NCBI RefSeq assembly: GCF_900215485.1
Contig: NZ_OCMZ01000001.1
Span: forward strand, 1,674,001-1,738,000
DNA from: Nitrosovibrio sp. Nv4
GTDB lineage: Bacteria > Pseudomonadota > Gammaproteobacteria > Burkholderiales > Nitrosomonadaceae
Direction: 5' to 3'
DNA length: 64,000 bases
In this document: positions 20,768 to 29,931 of the stretch, one piece after another
Layout of the letters: every line of letters starts with the position of its first letter
Position numbering within the stretch: position 1 is the stretch's first letter
Position numbers and translations under genes: made by a program
Notes under the pieces: model-generated
The model's database searches: none
The model's input: the letters and a program-made list of their open reading frames with translations, nothing else
Told to the model about the DNA's origin: nothing

Positions 20768-21700
20768 CTATTTTGTGGAATGTATCGGATCCGAGCGGGG
20801 ATACAGATTCGCGAATAGTTCTCTGTGGGCAGTATCATTGATGGCGACGACGGCGGGGTGCGTAAGGCGACGCTCCATAGAAATGGCGTAGAACTGCTCG
20901 GTGACCTCGTCTGTCTGACCGATAATGGTAACGCCATGTTCGCGCTGCACCTCGTCGGCTATCACTGATGGCGCGATGAAAATGCCGATGCCGGCCTGGC
21001 CGAAGGCCTGCATGAGCGCGCTATCGTCAAATTCCCCCACGATACGCGGCCGGAGTTGGCGAACATCGAACCAGCGCATCAGCGGTATTCGCACGGCGGC
21101 CTCCTTGCCGGGAATGAGCAAAGGGGCCGCATCAAGAATACGGGGCCATTTTTGCCTGAACTGTGCTGCTAGCCGTGGCTCGGCAAAGAACGTGATACCA
21201 CAGTCGCCCAGCTTATGACTGTAGCCTTTTACATTAGTCCCAGCCGGCATGGGCCGGTCAGCAAGGACCAGATCCAGACGCTGGATCGCCAGTTCCACCA
21301 GCAGACGCACCAGTTTGTCTTCCCGGCAAACGATGCGCACCGGCTCGGCGAGCGCCATTGCCGGAGTTAACAACTTATAGGCAATGGTCTTTGGAACCGC
21401 ATCATCGACCCCAACGCGCAATGGAATAGCGTGGCTTTCCGGGCGGCTGCGCAAAGCCTCTTCCAGCTCGTTTCCGATCTGAAAGATTTCATCAGCGTGG
21501 GAAAGCGCGAGTCTGCCTGTTTCAGTTAATTCAAGGCGCCTGCCGACGCGCAAAAAAAGCGCTACCCCCAGCGTCTCTTCCAATAATCCGATTTGGCCGC
21601 TCAGGGTTTGGGGGGTAAGATTCAAGCGTTCGCTCGCCCGGACAATGCTGCCTGCCTTTGCGACGGCCCAGAAATAATGCAGCTGCTTGTAGTTGAGCAT
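20768..21700 (-). CDS. nhaR: LysR-family transcriptional regulator, NhaR type
   Basis: This 310-aa LysR regulator has the N-terminal winged HTH NYKQLHYFWAVAKAGSIVRA and SERLNLTPQTLSGQIGLLEE, the wording typical of NhaR and its relatives. A substrate-binding domain follows (about 90-300). NhaR in E. coli senses sodium and activates nhaA, but no Na+/H+ antiporter gene is beside it here. It faces away from the metal-efflux operon across a 274-bp gap, the usual geometry for a LysR regulator and its target, so it may control that operon. The symbol reflects family similarity, not proven sodium sensing. Confidence 0.8.
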   Translation of the reverse strand: MLNYKQLHYFWAVAKAGSIVRASERLNLTPQTLSGQIGLLEETLGVALFLRVGRRLELTETGRLALSHADEIFQIGNELEEALRSRPESHAIPLRVGVDDAVPKTIAYKLLTPAMALAEPVRIVCREDKLVRLLVELAIQRLDLVLADRPMPAGTNVKGYSHKLGDCGITFFAEPRLAAQFRQKWPRILDAAPLLIPGKEAAVRIPLMRWFDVRQLRPRIVGEFDDSALMQAFGQAGIGIFIAPSVIADEVQREHGVTIIGQTDEVTEQFYAISMERRLTHPAVVAINDTAHRELFANLYPRSDPIHSTK

Positions 21701-21777
21701 CAGGACTGGACTCAGTGATTTGGCAATTACATACTTCGTAAAAACCGATTATACCATCAGCGAGATACTACTTTTCT

Positions 21778-21796
21778 TGATGCAAATTCTCATTTA
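21778..21796 (-). promoter_or_regulatory. Possible Fur-like operator
   Basis: On the - strand this reads AAATGAGAATTTGCATCA. The core TGAGAATTTGCATCA matches the 7-1-7 Fur pattern TGATAATnATTATCA at about 10 of 14 positions. It lies about 180 bp upstream of the efflux operon. Degenerate matches like this occur by chance in A/T-rich gaps, so the call is tentative. Confidence 0.35.
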
Positions 21797-21860
21797 GACT
21801 AAAACTCTATCTCCTCTATTAATAGAAGCTGGACATTATTTTTTTGCAGTTGGAAATTTT

Positions 21861-21956
21861 GTGATTGATGCCGAAATGCTTGCTGCCGAGATTCGGGTCA
21901 TCGTGTTTGAGGAGTTTTCGGCTCATTCAAGGCGATTGAAGCAAGCATTGCTTTAG
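21861..21956 (+). CDS. Possible 31-aa leader peptide upstream of the efflux operon
   Basis: A GTG-started frame of 31 codons ends in TAG at 21954-21956, 18 nt before the efflux outer-membrane gene. It encodes IDAEMLAAEIRVIVFEEF followed by a basic SAHSRRLKQALL. A GGA lies about 7 nt before the start. The composition is protein-like, but the frame is short and I recognise no family. It could be a regulatory leader or chance. Confidence 0.25.
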   Translation: MIDAEMLAAEIRVIVFEEFSAHSRRLKQALL

Positions 21957-21974
21957 AACAACCAAAGGTAGTAA

Positions 21975-23510
21975 ATGCGTATAACACCTTTTTATTGTAT
22001 TTTGCCAGGTCTCATCCTTGTTTTACCATTTACGCCCGCCTCAGCTCAAGGATCTGCAACCATACCTGAGATTACCGTACCTGCGCGTCCATCCGCACCC
22101 GCACCTTCGCCACCCGCACCTGTATTTGCACCCGCGCCTGCCCCTACCCCGGTACTCCCGCCCGTGCCTGGTACCGCTATACCCGCAACCGTACCTTATC
22201 CGCCGGCGCCATCCCTGCCGTCCGGATCCATACCGACTGTGCCGTCCACTGGCGTACCTTCTACCGAACCTTCTGCCAGGACACCTACCGTCGTCGTCCC
22301 TTCCGTACCGGCTTCTGCCGTGCCTGAGGGTTCGCTCTCCATCGAGGCCTTGCAAAGGCTGGGGTTGCAAGCCAACGGTCTGGTTCGCGCGGCAGCATTT
22401 CAAGTAGACATGGCTGGTGCGGGTGTCGTCGGCGCCGCTGCCTACCCTAATCCGCAAGTAAGCGTGATAGGCGGGCCTCAAGATCCGCGAATCCCGGCGG
22501 CGAATCCGGGAACGAACACGCGGCAGGTGACCATCAGTCAGCCCATTGAAAATCCATTTGTGCGTAGTGCGCGCATCGATTCGGCCGAGGCGGGTGTGGA
22601 GGCCAGCCGTGCGAGCTTTGACCAGGTCCGCGCAGACCTGGCGGCGCAATTGAGGGTGCGCGCATATGAACTGCTGCTCCGTCAGGAAATAGCGCGGATG
22701 GAGGCAAGTATTCACAATCTGATGGAGGAGGTGCGGCGGCGAATCAAAGTGGGCGTGGATGTGGGCGAAACGGCGCGCTTCGAGCTGATCAGAGCCGATG
22801 CTGAAGTGTTGAATGCCGCCAGCCGTCAAGAAGCGGCGGTATTGAATGCGCAGCGCGCGCGCATTGCGCTTCTGCAATTAACCGCAGGCGCATTGAAGCC
22901 TGATTTTACAATAGACGCATCCTTGTTCGATCCAGTCAATCTGCCCCCCTTGGCTGAACTGCGTGAGGAAGTGCCAGCGGTCAATCCGGATGTGTTGCGT
23001 TTGCTGGCGGAGTCGGAACGGAGCCGCCGCCGAATCGATCAGGAACGCGCCATGGTGCTGCCCTCGGTGGATGTCGTATACAGCAATTATCAGGATGCTC
23101 AATACACCGACAACAGGGGCGGACTAAGGGTGACGGTTCCCCTGTTATACCGTCGGCGCGGCGAAATCGATGCGGCTGTGGCAGACTCCGCGCGGGTGCG
23201 GGAAACGCTGGAATACCGCCGTTTCGAGATCGGTCAGCTACTCGAATCCGCTTGGCAGGCCCTGCAAATTGCGCAGCGCAGAGTGGAGATGTTCGAAGGA
23301 GGAATAATCAAGGAAGCGGAGGCGGCCTTGCGCGTTGCCCAGGCGGCTTACCGTTTGGGCGAGCGACCCCTGATCGAAGTGCTCGATACCCAGCGCGTGT
23401 TGCGAGGAATATTAGCGGAGTCGTTGCAGGCACGCTTTGATTTACAGGCCGCCGCCGCTGAAATTGACCGGTTGCGAGCTTATTATCCTAGGGAGCAAGT
23501 CCTCGAATGA
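21975..23510 (+). CDS. TolC/CzcC-type outer-membrane efflux protein with Pro-rich extension
   Basis: This 511-aa protein is the outer-membrane channel of a tripartite efflux pump. A signal peptide (about 1-24, ending in ASAQG) is followed by about 100 residues rich in Pro, Ala, Ser and Thr, such as PAPSPPAPVFAPAPAPTPVL. The TolC fold then starts at about SIEALQRLGLQANG. It has the two-repeat coiled-coil architecture, with segments such as RIDSAEAGVEASRASFDQVRA and KEAEAALRVAQAAYRLGERP. CzcC-type proteins usually lack such a long proline-rich N-terminus. Its stop overlaps the next start (ATGA at 23507), and an AAAGGTAG site precedes ATG 21975. Confidence 0.88.
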   Translation: MRITPFYCILPGLILVLPFTPASAQGSATIPEITVPARPSAPAPSPPAPVFAPAPAPTPVLPPVPGTAIPATVPYPPAPSLPSGSIPTVPSTGVPSTEPSARTPTVVVPSVPASAVPEGSLSIEALQRLGLQANGLVRAAAFQVDMAGAGVVGAAAYPNPQVSVIGGPQDPRIPAANPGTNTRQVTISQPIENPFVRSARIDSAEAGVEASRASFDQVRADLAAQLRVRAYELLLRQEIARMEASIHNLMEEVRRRIKVGVDVGETARFELIRADAEVLNAASRQEAAVLNAQRARIALLQLTAGALKPDFTIDASLFDPVNLPPLAELREEVPAVNPDVLRLLAESERSRRRIDQERAMVLPSVDVVYSNYQDAQYTDNRGGLRVTVPLLYRRRGEIDAAVADSARVRETLEYRRFEIGQLLESAWQALQIAQRRVEMFEGGIIKEAEAALRVAQAAYRLGERPLIEVLDTQRVLRGILAESLQARFDLQAAAAEIDRLRAYYPREQVLE

Positions 23511-24679
23511 AAACTACAATCCGGGTCACCGGCGCCATTGTAATTGCCATGTTGCTTGCTGGGGGATGTGGCGGTGGCGAGAAGGCTGCTTCCCCCGGCA
23601 AAGAAGCTGCGCAGCAGCAGGAGCAGGAGAAGGAGGACATCAACGCTATTACGATCAGGCCGGAAATGGTGCCACGTATCACGATCGGCAAGCCCGCGAT
23701 GGTCGCTCTCGCCGATAAGATGCAGGTTCCAAGCCAGGTCGAGGTGGACGAGGACAGGCTCGTTCGTATCGGGTCCTACGTGACAGGGCGCATCATCAAC
23801 CTATACGTAATGCTGGGTGAAAGTGTTAATACCGGTGATCCTCTTGCGCGTATTTCCAGCCCGGAATTGACCGAGGCACAACTGGCTTATTTGCGCGCGT
23901 TTTCGCGAACTGCACTGACTCAAAAAGCGGCCGAGCGTGCGCATCTTTTGCTGGCCGCAGACGTGATCCCCATCGCCGAAGTGGAACGGCGCGAGTCAGA
24001 ACTTGAGGTCGCGCGTGCGGAACTGGGCGCAGCCACTGATCGATTGCGACTGCTGGGTGTGGACAGCGGTGCGCTGAAAGAACTGGCAAAGGAAGGGCAT
24101 ATTCTGCCATCCGTTACCATCGATACACCGAAGAGCGGCATCGTTATTGCGCGGAATGTCATCACCGGCCAAGTAGTGCAACCGGCCGATCTACTATTTG
24201 CGGTGGCCGATCTATCCTCTGTCTGGGTGGTAGGCGACGTGCCGGAGCAGATAGCTCGTAATGTGCAAGTCGGCCAACATGTCGAGATCAAGGTGCCCGC
24301 GCTGGGGGATGTCAGCTTCGACGGCCTGATCATATTCGTCGCCGATACCGTAAACCCTATGACCCGCACGGTAATGGTGCGCACAATCGTCGAGAACCCG
24401 CGGCGCAGGCTGAAGCCCGACATGCTGGCTAGCATGCACATTGTAGACAACCCGCATGAAAGCATGGTGGTACCCGAAACAGCCGTGGTGCGAGAGGCCA
24501 ATAAAGATTATGTGTTTCTCGCTCAAGGCGACAATCGGTTCCTCCGCGTTCCAGTCGAACTGGGACCTGAAGTGGCTGACATGCGCCCTGTGCTAAGCGG
24601 CCTTACCGCGGAGCAGAACATTGTGGTGGACGGTGCTTTTCATTTAGACAACGAGCGCAAGCTCGCCGAATTGGAATAA
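23507..24679 (+). CDS. RND efflux periplasmic adaptor (CzcB-type membrane-fusion lipoprotein)
   Basis: This 390-aa adaptor links the inner-membrane pump to the outer-membrane channel. The N-terminus has a lipobox (LLAGGCGGG) after a short hydrophobic stretch, so it is probably a lipoprotein. The biotinyl-lipoyl-like halves (IGSYVTGRIINLYVMLGESV and TPKSGIVIARNVITGQVVQ) flank an alpha-helical hairpin (about 125-185). The beta-barrel segment includes VWVVGDVPEQIARNVQVGQ. It overlaps the outer-membrane gene by 4 nt and ends 4 nt before the pump gene, so the three are co-translated. I see no His-rich or Met-rich N-terminal metal-binding stretch. Confidence 0.93.
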   Translation: MKTTIRVTGAIVIAMLLAGGCGGGEKAASPGKEAAQQQEQEKEDINAITIRPEMVPRITIGKPAMVALADKMQVPSQVEVDEDRLVRIGSYVTGRIINLYVMLGESVNTGDPLARISSPELTEAQLAYLRAFSRTALTQKAAERAHLLLAADVIPIAEVERRESELEVARAELGAATDRLRLLGVDSGALKELAKEGHILPSVTIDTPKSGIVIARNVITGQVVQPADLLFAVADLSSVWVVGDVPEQIARNVQVGQHVEIKVPALGDVSFDGLIIFVADTVNPMTRTVMVRTIVENPRRRLKPDMLASMHIVDNPHESMVVPETAVVREANKDYVFLAQGDNRFLRVPVELGPEVADMRPVLSGLTAEQNIVVDGAFHLDNERKLAELE

Positions 24680-24683
24680 GCCT

Positions 24684-27600
24684 ATGCTTGCCTCAATAGT
24701 GCGCGCTATGCTTAAGCAGCGACTGCTGGTCGTAGTGGTCGCGCTAGCCCTGTGCGGCGCGGGCCTCTATTCTACGAAGAGCCTGTCGGTCGACGCCTTC
24801 CCTGATGTGACCAATATTCAGGTAATGGTCGCTACCGTGTCGGTCGGCCGCAGTCCCGAGGAGATCGAGCGGCTCGTCACGGTCCCCGTGGAACTCGCAA
24901 TGATCGGTCTGCCGGGGTTGGTTGAAATGCGCTCTATAAACAAGAGCGGGCTGTCGCTAATTACTCTGGTGTTTACCGATAAGACCGACGTTTATTTTGC
25001 GCGCCAACTGGTGATGGAACGGCTGATCGAAGTATCGCCCACGCTGCTGCCGGGCATCAATCCGGTACTGGGGCCAGTAACGACCGGCCTGGGCGAGGTA
25101 TACCAATATACGCTCGAGCATCCCGACGACGGCAAGCGCGCGCTGTCTGTCGAAGAGCTGACGGAACGGCGGACGATCCAGGATTGGGTGGTGCGGCCGC
25201 TGCTGCGGGCGACCCCGGGTGTGGCAGAAATCAATTCCATCGGGGGCTACGTCAAGCAATACCACGTGCTGGTCGATCCGAACCGGCTGCGCCACTACGA
25301 TTTGACACTGACGCAAGTCGACCAGGCCGTCGCGAGCAACAATGCAAACGCCAGCGGCAACATACTGCCGCTGCATGCGGAACAGTACCTCATCCGCGGT
25401 GTTGGCCTGATCCGCACACTGGACGACATCCGCAATATCGTGCTTAAGGAACGGGATGGCGTGCCGGTATATGTGCGTGACGTGGCCGAGGTGAAATTCG
25501 GGGAGGAGGTGCGCCAGGGAGCGAGTATCAAGGGCGGCTACACCGAATCCGTGGCTGGTATTGTAATGATGCTGGCCGGCGGGAATGCCAAGGAGATTGT
25601 CGGGCGGCTAAAGGCAAAAGTTGCCGATATCAATGAGGGTGGTGTATTGCCGGGCGGGCTCCAGATCGTGCCATTCTACGACCGAACCGACCTCGTCAAT
25701 GACGCTTTATGGACAGTGAGCAAGGTACTGATCGAAGGCATTTTGCTGGTGATTGTAATATTGTTCATCTTCCTGGGAGATGTCCGTTCCAGCCTGATCG
25801 TAGTGGCCACCCTCATTATTACGCCGTTGATTACCTTTATGGTAATGAACGACCAGGGGATAACAGCCAACTTAATGTCGCTGGGGGGGCTGGCTATCGC
25901 CATCGGACTGATGGTGGATTCTACTGTGGTTGTGGTGGAAAACGTCTACCACCGTCTGGGTCATGCTGGCGACACGCGCGAATCCAAGCTCCTGACTATT
26001 GTAGACGCTGTGGTCGAGGTCGGTACACCGGTTATCTTCGGCATCTGCATCATTATTCTCGTATTCCTGCCGCTGATGGCGCTGCAAGGCATGGAGGGCA
26101 AGACTTTCAGCCCGCTTGCATTCACTATCGCCATTGCACTGGCGGTGTCGCTTATCGTTTCGCTGACGCTTTCACCGGTACTCTGCGCCTACATCCTCAA
26201 GGGCGGGGCCGATAAAGATACCAGAGTCATTGCGTTCCTCAAGGCGCGTTATCATGCCCTGCTGGACTCGGCGTTAGCCCATGAGAAAACCACTATTCTT
26301 ATAGCCGTGGGTTTGCTCGTCATGTCTTTTTCGCTTTTTCCGCTTTTGGGTAAATCCTTCATCCCAATCATGCAGGAAGGTGCGGTGACGCCCGTTATTA
26401 TTCGTGTCCCTTCGATTTCGCTACCGAAAGCGATCGAGGTGGAGATGGAGGCGATGAAACTGATCGCAGCGGTGCCTGGAGTGAAGAGCGTAGTGTCCAA
26501 GCTTGGCCGTGGTGAATCCCCTGCTGATCCCGCGTCTCAGAACGAGTCTGATCCGATCGCGGCACTGGACCTGGAGGGTTCCGGCCGCACCCAGCATGAG
26601 ATCGAGGAGGACATTCGCAAGGCCCTGAAGGTGTTGCCCGGTGTGAATATCGCCCTGTCGCAGCCAATCGCGCAGCGGGTGGATGAGATGGTGACCGGAG
26701 TGCGTTCGCAGATGGCGATTAAAATATTTGGCGACGATCTGGAAGAGTTGCGCAGGTTGTCGGAGCAGGTAGCACGCATCATCAAGTCAACGCGCGGGGC
26801 ACGTGACATCCGCATCGAACGCTTGTCGGGTCAGCAGGAATTAACGATCGACATCGACCGCCGTGCAATTGCCCGCCACGGTCTCAATGTAGCCGACGTG
26901 AATGAGTTGATCGCAACAGCAATCGGGGGCAAGGCGGTCACCAAAGTTTTCGAGGGTGAGCGGCGCTTTGTGCTTCTGTTGCGCTTCCCCGAGCATTTTC
27001 GCGGCGACGTTGAGGCCATTCGTGATCTCTTGCTTCGCCCCAGAGGAGAGGCGGGGCCTAGCGGCCGGATGGCCAGGGGTGGCGCATTGGTTCCACTAAG
27101 TTCTGTCGCTGATATAAAAGTGGTCGACGGTCCGGCGATAGTCTCGCGTGAGTACGCAAAACGGCGGGTGGTTATTGGTGTTAATGTACATGACCGCGAC
27201 ATTGCCGGCTTTGTTGCCGAACTACAGGATCGTACCGCCAAGGAAATGAAACTACCCGAAGGCTACTACTTTGTCTGGGGTGGACAGTTTGAGAATATGG
27301 AACGTGCCATGGCGACGCTCTCCGTAATAGTTCCGCTTACTATCGCGGCAATTTTCTTTTTGCTATTTGTGCTGTTCAACTCGGTCAAGCTTGCCGCGCT
27401 CATCATTCTGGTACTACCATTTGCTTCCATTGGCGGCGTCATCGGGCTTTTTGTCACGGGTGAGTATCTCTCGGTGCCAGCGTCGGTGGGCTTTATCGCG
27501 CTCTGGGGCATTGCCGTGTTGAACGGCGTAGTATTGATCTCGTATATCCGAAAACTGCGTAATGAAGGTGCCAGCGTAGTGGACGCGGTGATCAAGGGGT

Positions 27601-27809
27601 GCGAGCAGCGCTTTCGCCCGGTACTTATGACTGCTACTGTTGCTATGCTGGGTCTGGTGCCATTTCTCTTTGCCACAGGTCCAGGCTCCGAAGTGCAACG
27701 TCCACTTGCCGTCGTGGTAATCGGTGGACTGATCACCTCGACTTTATTGACGCTGGTGGTGCTGCCAACCCTGTACCGCTGGTTCGACGAGAAGCCAATG
27801 GAAGTCTGA
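24684..27809 (+). CDS. Heavy-metal-type RND efflux pump (CzcA/CusA family)
   Basis: This 1041-aa inner-membrane proton-driven transporter has the RND layout: TM1, a large periplasmic loop, TM2-6, a second loop, TM7-12. The start SLSVDAFPDVTNIQVMVATV and RSPEEIERLVTVPVELAMIG are heavy-metal-efflux hallmarks. In TM4 the segment SLGGLAIAIGLMVDSTVVVV followed by EN keeps the proton-relay Asp and the Glu. It has GGLAIAIG (CusA-like) rather than the GALDFG of CzcA. The methionines that bind Cu(I)/Ag(I) in CusA are not apparent at the aligned places (IIRVPSISLP instead of a Met-containing YMPTLPG-type segment). The substrate is therefore not clear. Confidence 0.92.
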   Translation: MLASIVRAMLKQRLLVVVVALALCGAGLYSTKSLSVDAFPDVTNIQVMVATVSVGRSPEEIERLVTVPVELAMIGLPGLVEMRSINKSGLSLITLVFTDKTDVYFARQLVMERLIEVSPTLLPGINPVLGPVTTGLGEVYQYTLEHPDDGKRALSVEELTERRTIQDWVVRPLLRATPGVAEINSIGGYVKQYHVLVDPNRLRHYDLTLTQVDQAVASNNANASGNILPLHAEQYLIRGVGLIRTLDDIRNIVLKERDGVPVYVRDVAEVKFGEEVRQGASIKGGYTESVAGIVMMLAGGNAKEIVGRLKAKVADINEGGVLPGGLQIVPFYDRTDLVNDALWTVSKVLIEGILLVIVILFIFLGDVRSSLIVVATLIITPLITFMVMNDQGITANLMSLGGLAIAIGLMVDSTVVVVENVYHRLGHAGDTRESKLLTIVDAVVEVGTPVIFGICIIILVFLPLMALQGMEGKTFSPLAFTIAIALAVSLIVSLTLSPVLCAYILKGGADKDTRVIAFLKARYHALLDSALAHEKTTILIAVGLLVMSFSLFPLLGKSFIPIMQEGAVTPVIIRVPSISLPKAIEVEMEAMKLIAAVPGVKSVVSKLGRGESPADPASQNESDPIAALDLEGSGRTQHEIEEDIRKALKVLPGVNIALSQPIAQRVDEMVTGVRSQMAIKIFGDDLEELRRLSEQVARIIKSTRGARDIRIERLSGQQELTIDIDRRAIARHGLNVADVNELIATAIGGKAVTKVFEGERRFVLLLRFPEHFRGDVEAIRDLLLRPRGEAGPSGRMARGGALVPLSSVADIKVVDGPAIVSREYAKRRVVIGVNVHDRDIAGFVAELQDRTAKEMKLPEGYYFVWGGQFENMERAMATLSVIVPLTIAAIFFLLFVLFNSVKLAALIILVLPFASIGGVIGLFVTGEYLSVPASVGFIALWGIAVLNGVVLISYIRKLRNEGASVVDAVIKGCEQRFRPVLMTATVAMLGLVPFLFATGPGSEVQRPLAVVVIGGLITSTLLTLVVLPTLYRWFDEKPMEV

Positions 27810-27819
27810 GGAGAACAAT

Positions 27820-28146
27820 ATGAAAGAGATTCGTGCTGTATTCCGCCCTGATCGTCTGCATGCCTTACGCCGGGCATTGCGTGAGATTCCAGGTTTTCCC
27901 GGTCTGACTGTGATTGAGGTGAAAGGCTTCACTGCGCCGGCCCTCATTAATAATCCCACACTGCAGGAAGAACTGACCGACTTCGCGGGGAAAGTCATGA
28001 TTTATACGGTTGCCACCGATGACATGGTGGATTCGATCATTGATGTGGTGGTGCGCGAGTGTCAAACCGGTCTTATCGGGGACGGCATCGTCTGGTCACT
28101 GCCCGTTGAAACAGCTCGCCGCATTCGTGACGGCAGCCCCCTCTAA
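27820..28146 (+). CDS. P-II family protein linked to metal efflux (PII-NG type)
   Basis: This 108-aa protein keeps the P-II core. It has MKEIRAVFRPDRLHALRRAL at the start, EVKGF before the T-loop, a B-loop-like QTGLIGDGIVW, and a short C-loop RRIRDGSP. The T-loop is short and divergent (TAPALINNPTLQEELTDF) and lacks the tyrosine that GlnD uridylylates in GlnB/GlnK. P-II paralogues beside CzcA/CusA-type pumps have been described as a separate group, PII-NG. It lies 10 nt after the pump gene, with GAGGAGAA as ribosome site, so it is the last gene of the operon. It probably senses a nucleotide or metal signal and tunes the pump; that role is inferred. Confidence 0.85.
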   Translation: MKEIRAVFRPDRLHALRRALREIPGFPGLTVIEVKGFTAPALINNPTLQEELTDFAGKVMIYTVATDDMVDSIIDVVVRECQTGLIGDGIVWSLPVETARRIRDGSPL

Positions 28147-28245
28147 ATTCCCTGACACTTTTATGCACGATGCCGGCAGCAGGAAGTAAAATCGCCACCT
28201 ATTCGCGCCCCACCTGTTTACCGAAATACCTCAAGTAGAAATTAA

Positions 28246-29157
<912 letters not shown>

Positions 29158-29282
29158 GTTTCAATATTACGCACCCCCTTCCAAAAGGCACCGCGGCGAC
29201 TGCTGACAGAAGGGGTGAATCAGAAGGGGGTGGGTCCTGAAGTTATATTGAAATTAAAATTATCGAAGCGAAGCGAGGATTT

Positions 29283-29894
29283 ATGGCAGCCAAGCCTGGC
29301 GAAAGAAAAGATCAGATCTTGCAGGTTCTGGCTCGGATGCTGGAAGAGCCCCGTGCCGGAAAAATCACCACAGCAGCGCTGGCGGCCAAACTTGATGTTT
29401 CCGAGGCGGCGCTCTATCGTCACTTCGCGAGTAAGGCCCAGATGTTCGACGGCTTGATCGAGTTCATCGAGAAAACCCTGTTCAGCCTTATCAATAAGCT
29501 GACAGAGGAAGAGAAAAGCGGCATCAGGCAAGTTGAAGGAATCATCGCACTATTGCTCGGCTTCGCGAAGAAGAATCCGGGCATGACGCGGGTATTGATC
29601 GGCGATGCGCTGATAAACGAGAATGACCGGTTGCAAACCCGCATCAATCAACTTCACGACCGGCTGGAAGCGACGCTGAAACAGGCGCTGCGCTTCGCTG
29701 CCGGAGAGCGGGAAATTGTGGCGGATCTGGACGTATCGGCTCAAGCAAACATGCTGATGTGTTATGTAGCAGGGCGTTGGCACCAATTTGCTAAAAGCGG
29801 CTTCAAGCGCGATCCCATGGAGTTTTGGGAGGATCAATGCAAGATGATACTTTCAAGCGAGATGTTCAGGTTTGAGATTCCGGCGGGTGGTTGA
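29283..29894 (+). CDS. slmA: Nucleoid occlusion factor SlmA (TetR family)
   Basis: SlmA (203 aa) is a TetR-fold DNA-binding protein that blocks FtsZ assembly over the nucleoid. The HTH is TTAALAAKLDVSEAALYRHF, preceded by RKDQILQVLARMLEE. The segment NPGMTRVLIGDALINENDRL, which lies in the dimer and FtsZ-binding region in SlmA, is well conserved. The position next to argB is frequent in proteobacteria. A GCGAGG ribosome site lies 5 nt before ATG 29283. Confidence 0.93.
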   Translation: MAAKPGERKDQILQVLARMLEEPRAGKITTAALAAKLDVSEAALYRHFASKAQMFDGLIEFIEKTLFSLINKLTEEEKSGIRQVEGIIALLLGFAKKNPGMTRVLIGDALINENDRLQTRINQLHDRLEATLKQALRFAAGEREIVADLDVSAQANMLMCYVAGRWHQFAKSGFKRDPMEFWEDQCKMILSSEMFRFEIPAGG

Positions 29895-29931
29895 AATTCT
29901 GGTGTAATGGACGGACGTCCGTTATGCCAGA

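Larger units (their letters stand above)
21701..21974. other. Divergent regulatory gap between nhaR-type gene and efflux operon
   Basis: This 274-bp A/T-rich gap should contain both promoters. It holds a Fur-box-like sequence (21778-21796) and a possible 31-codon leader ORF (21861-21956). A T-rich tract lies at about 21837-21846. An AAAGGTAG ribosome site precedes the efflux gene start at 21975. Confidence 0.6.

Noticed and set aside
22041-22877. 278-codon - strand frame opposite the efflux outer-membrane gene
   Set aside because: It is the shadow of the Pro/Ala-rich stretch, full of Arg, Gly and Tyr repeats; no signal or domain.
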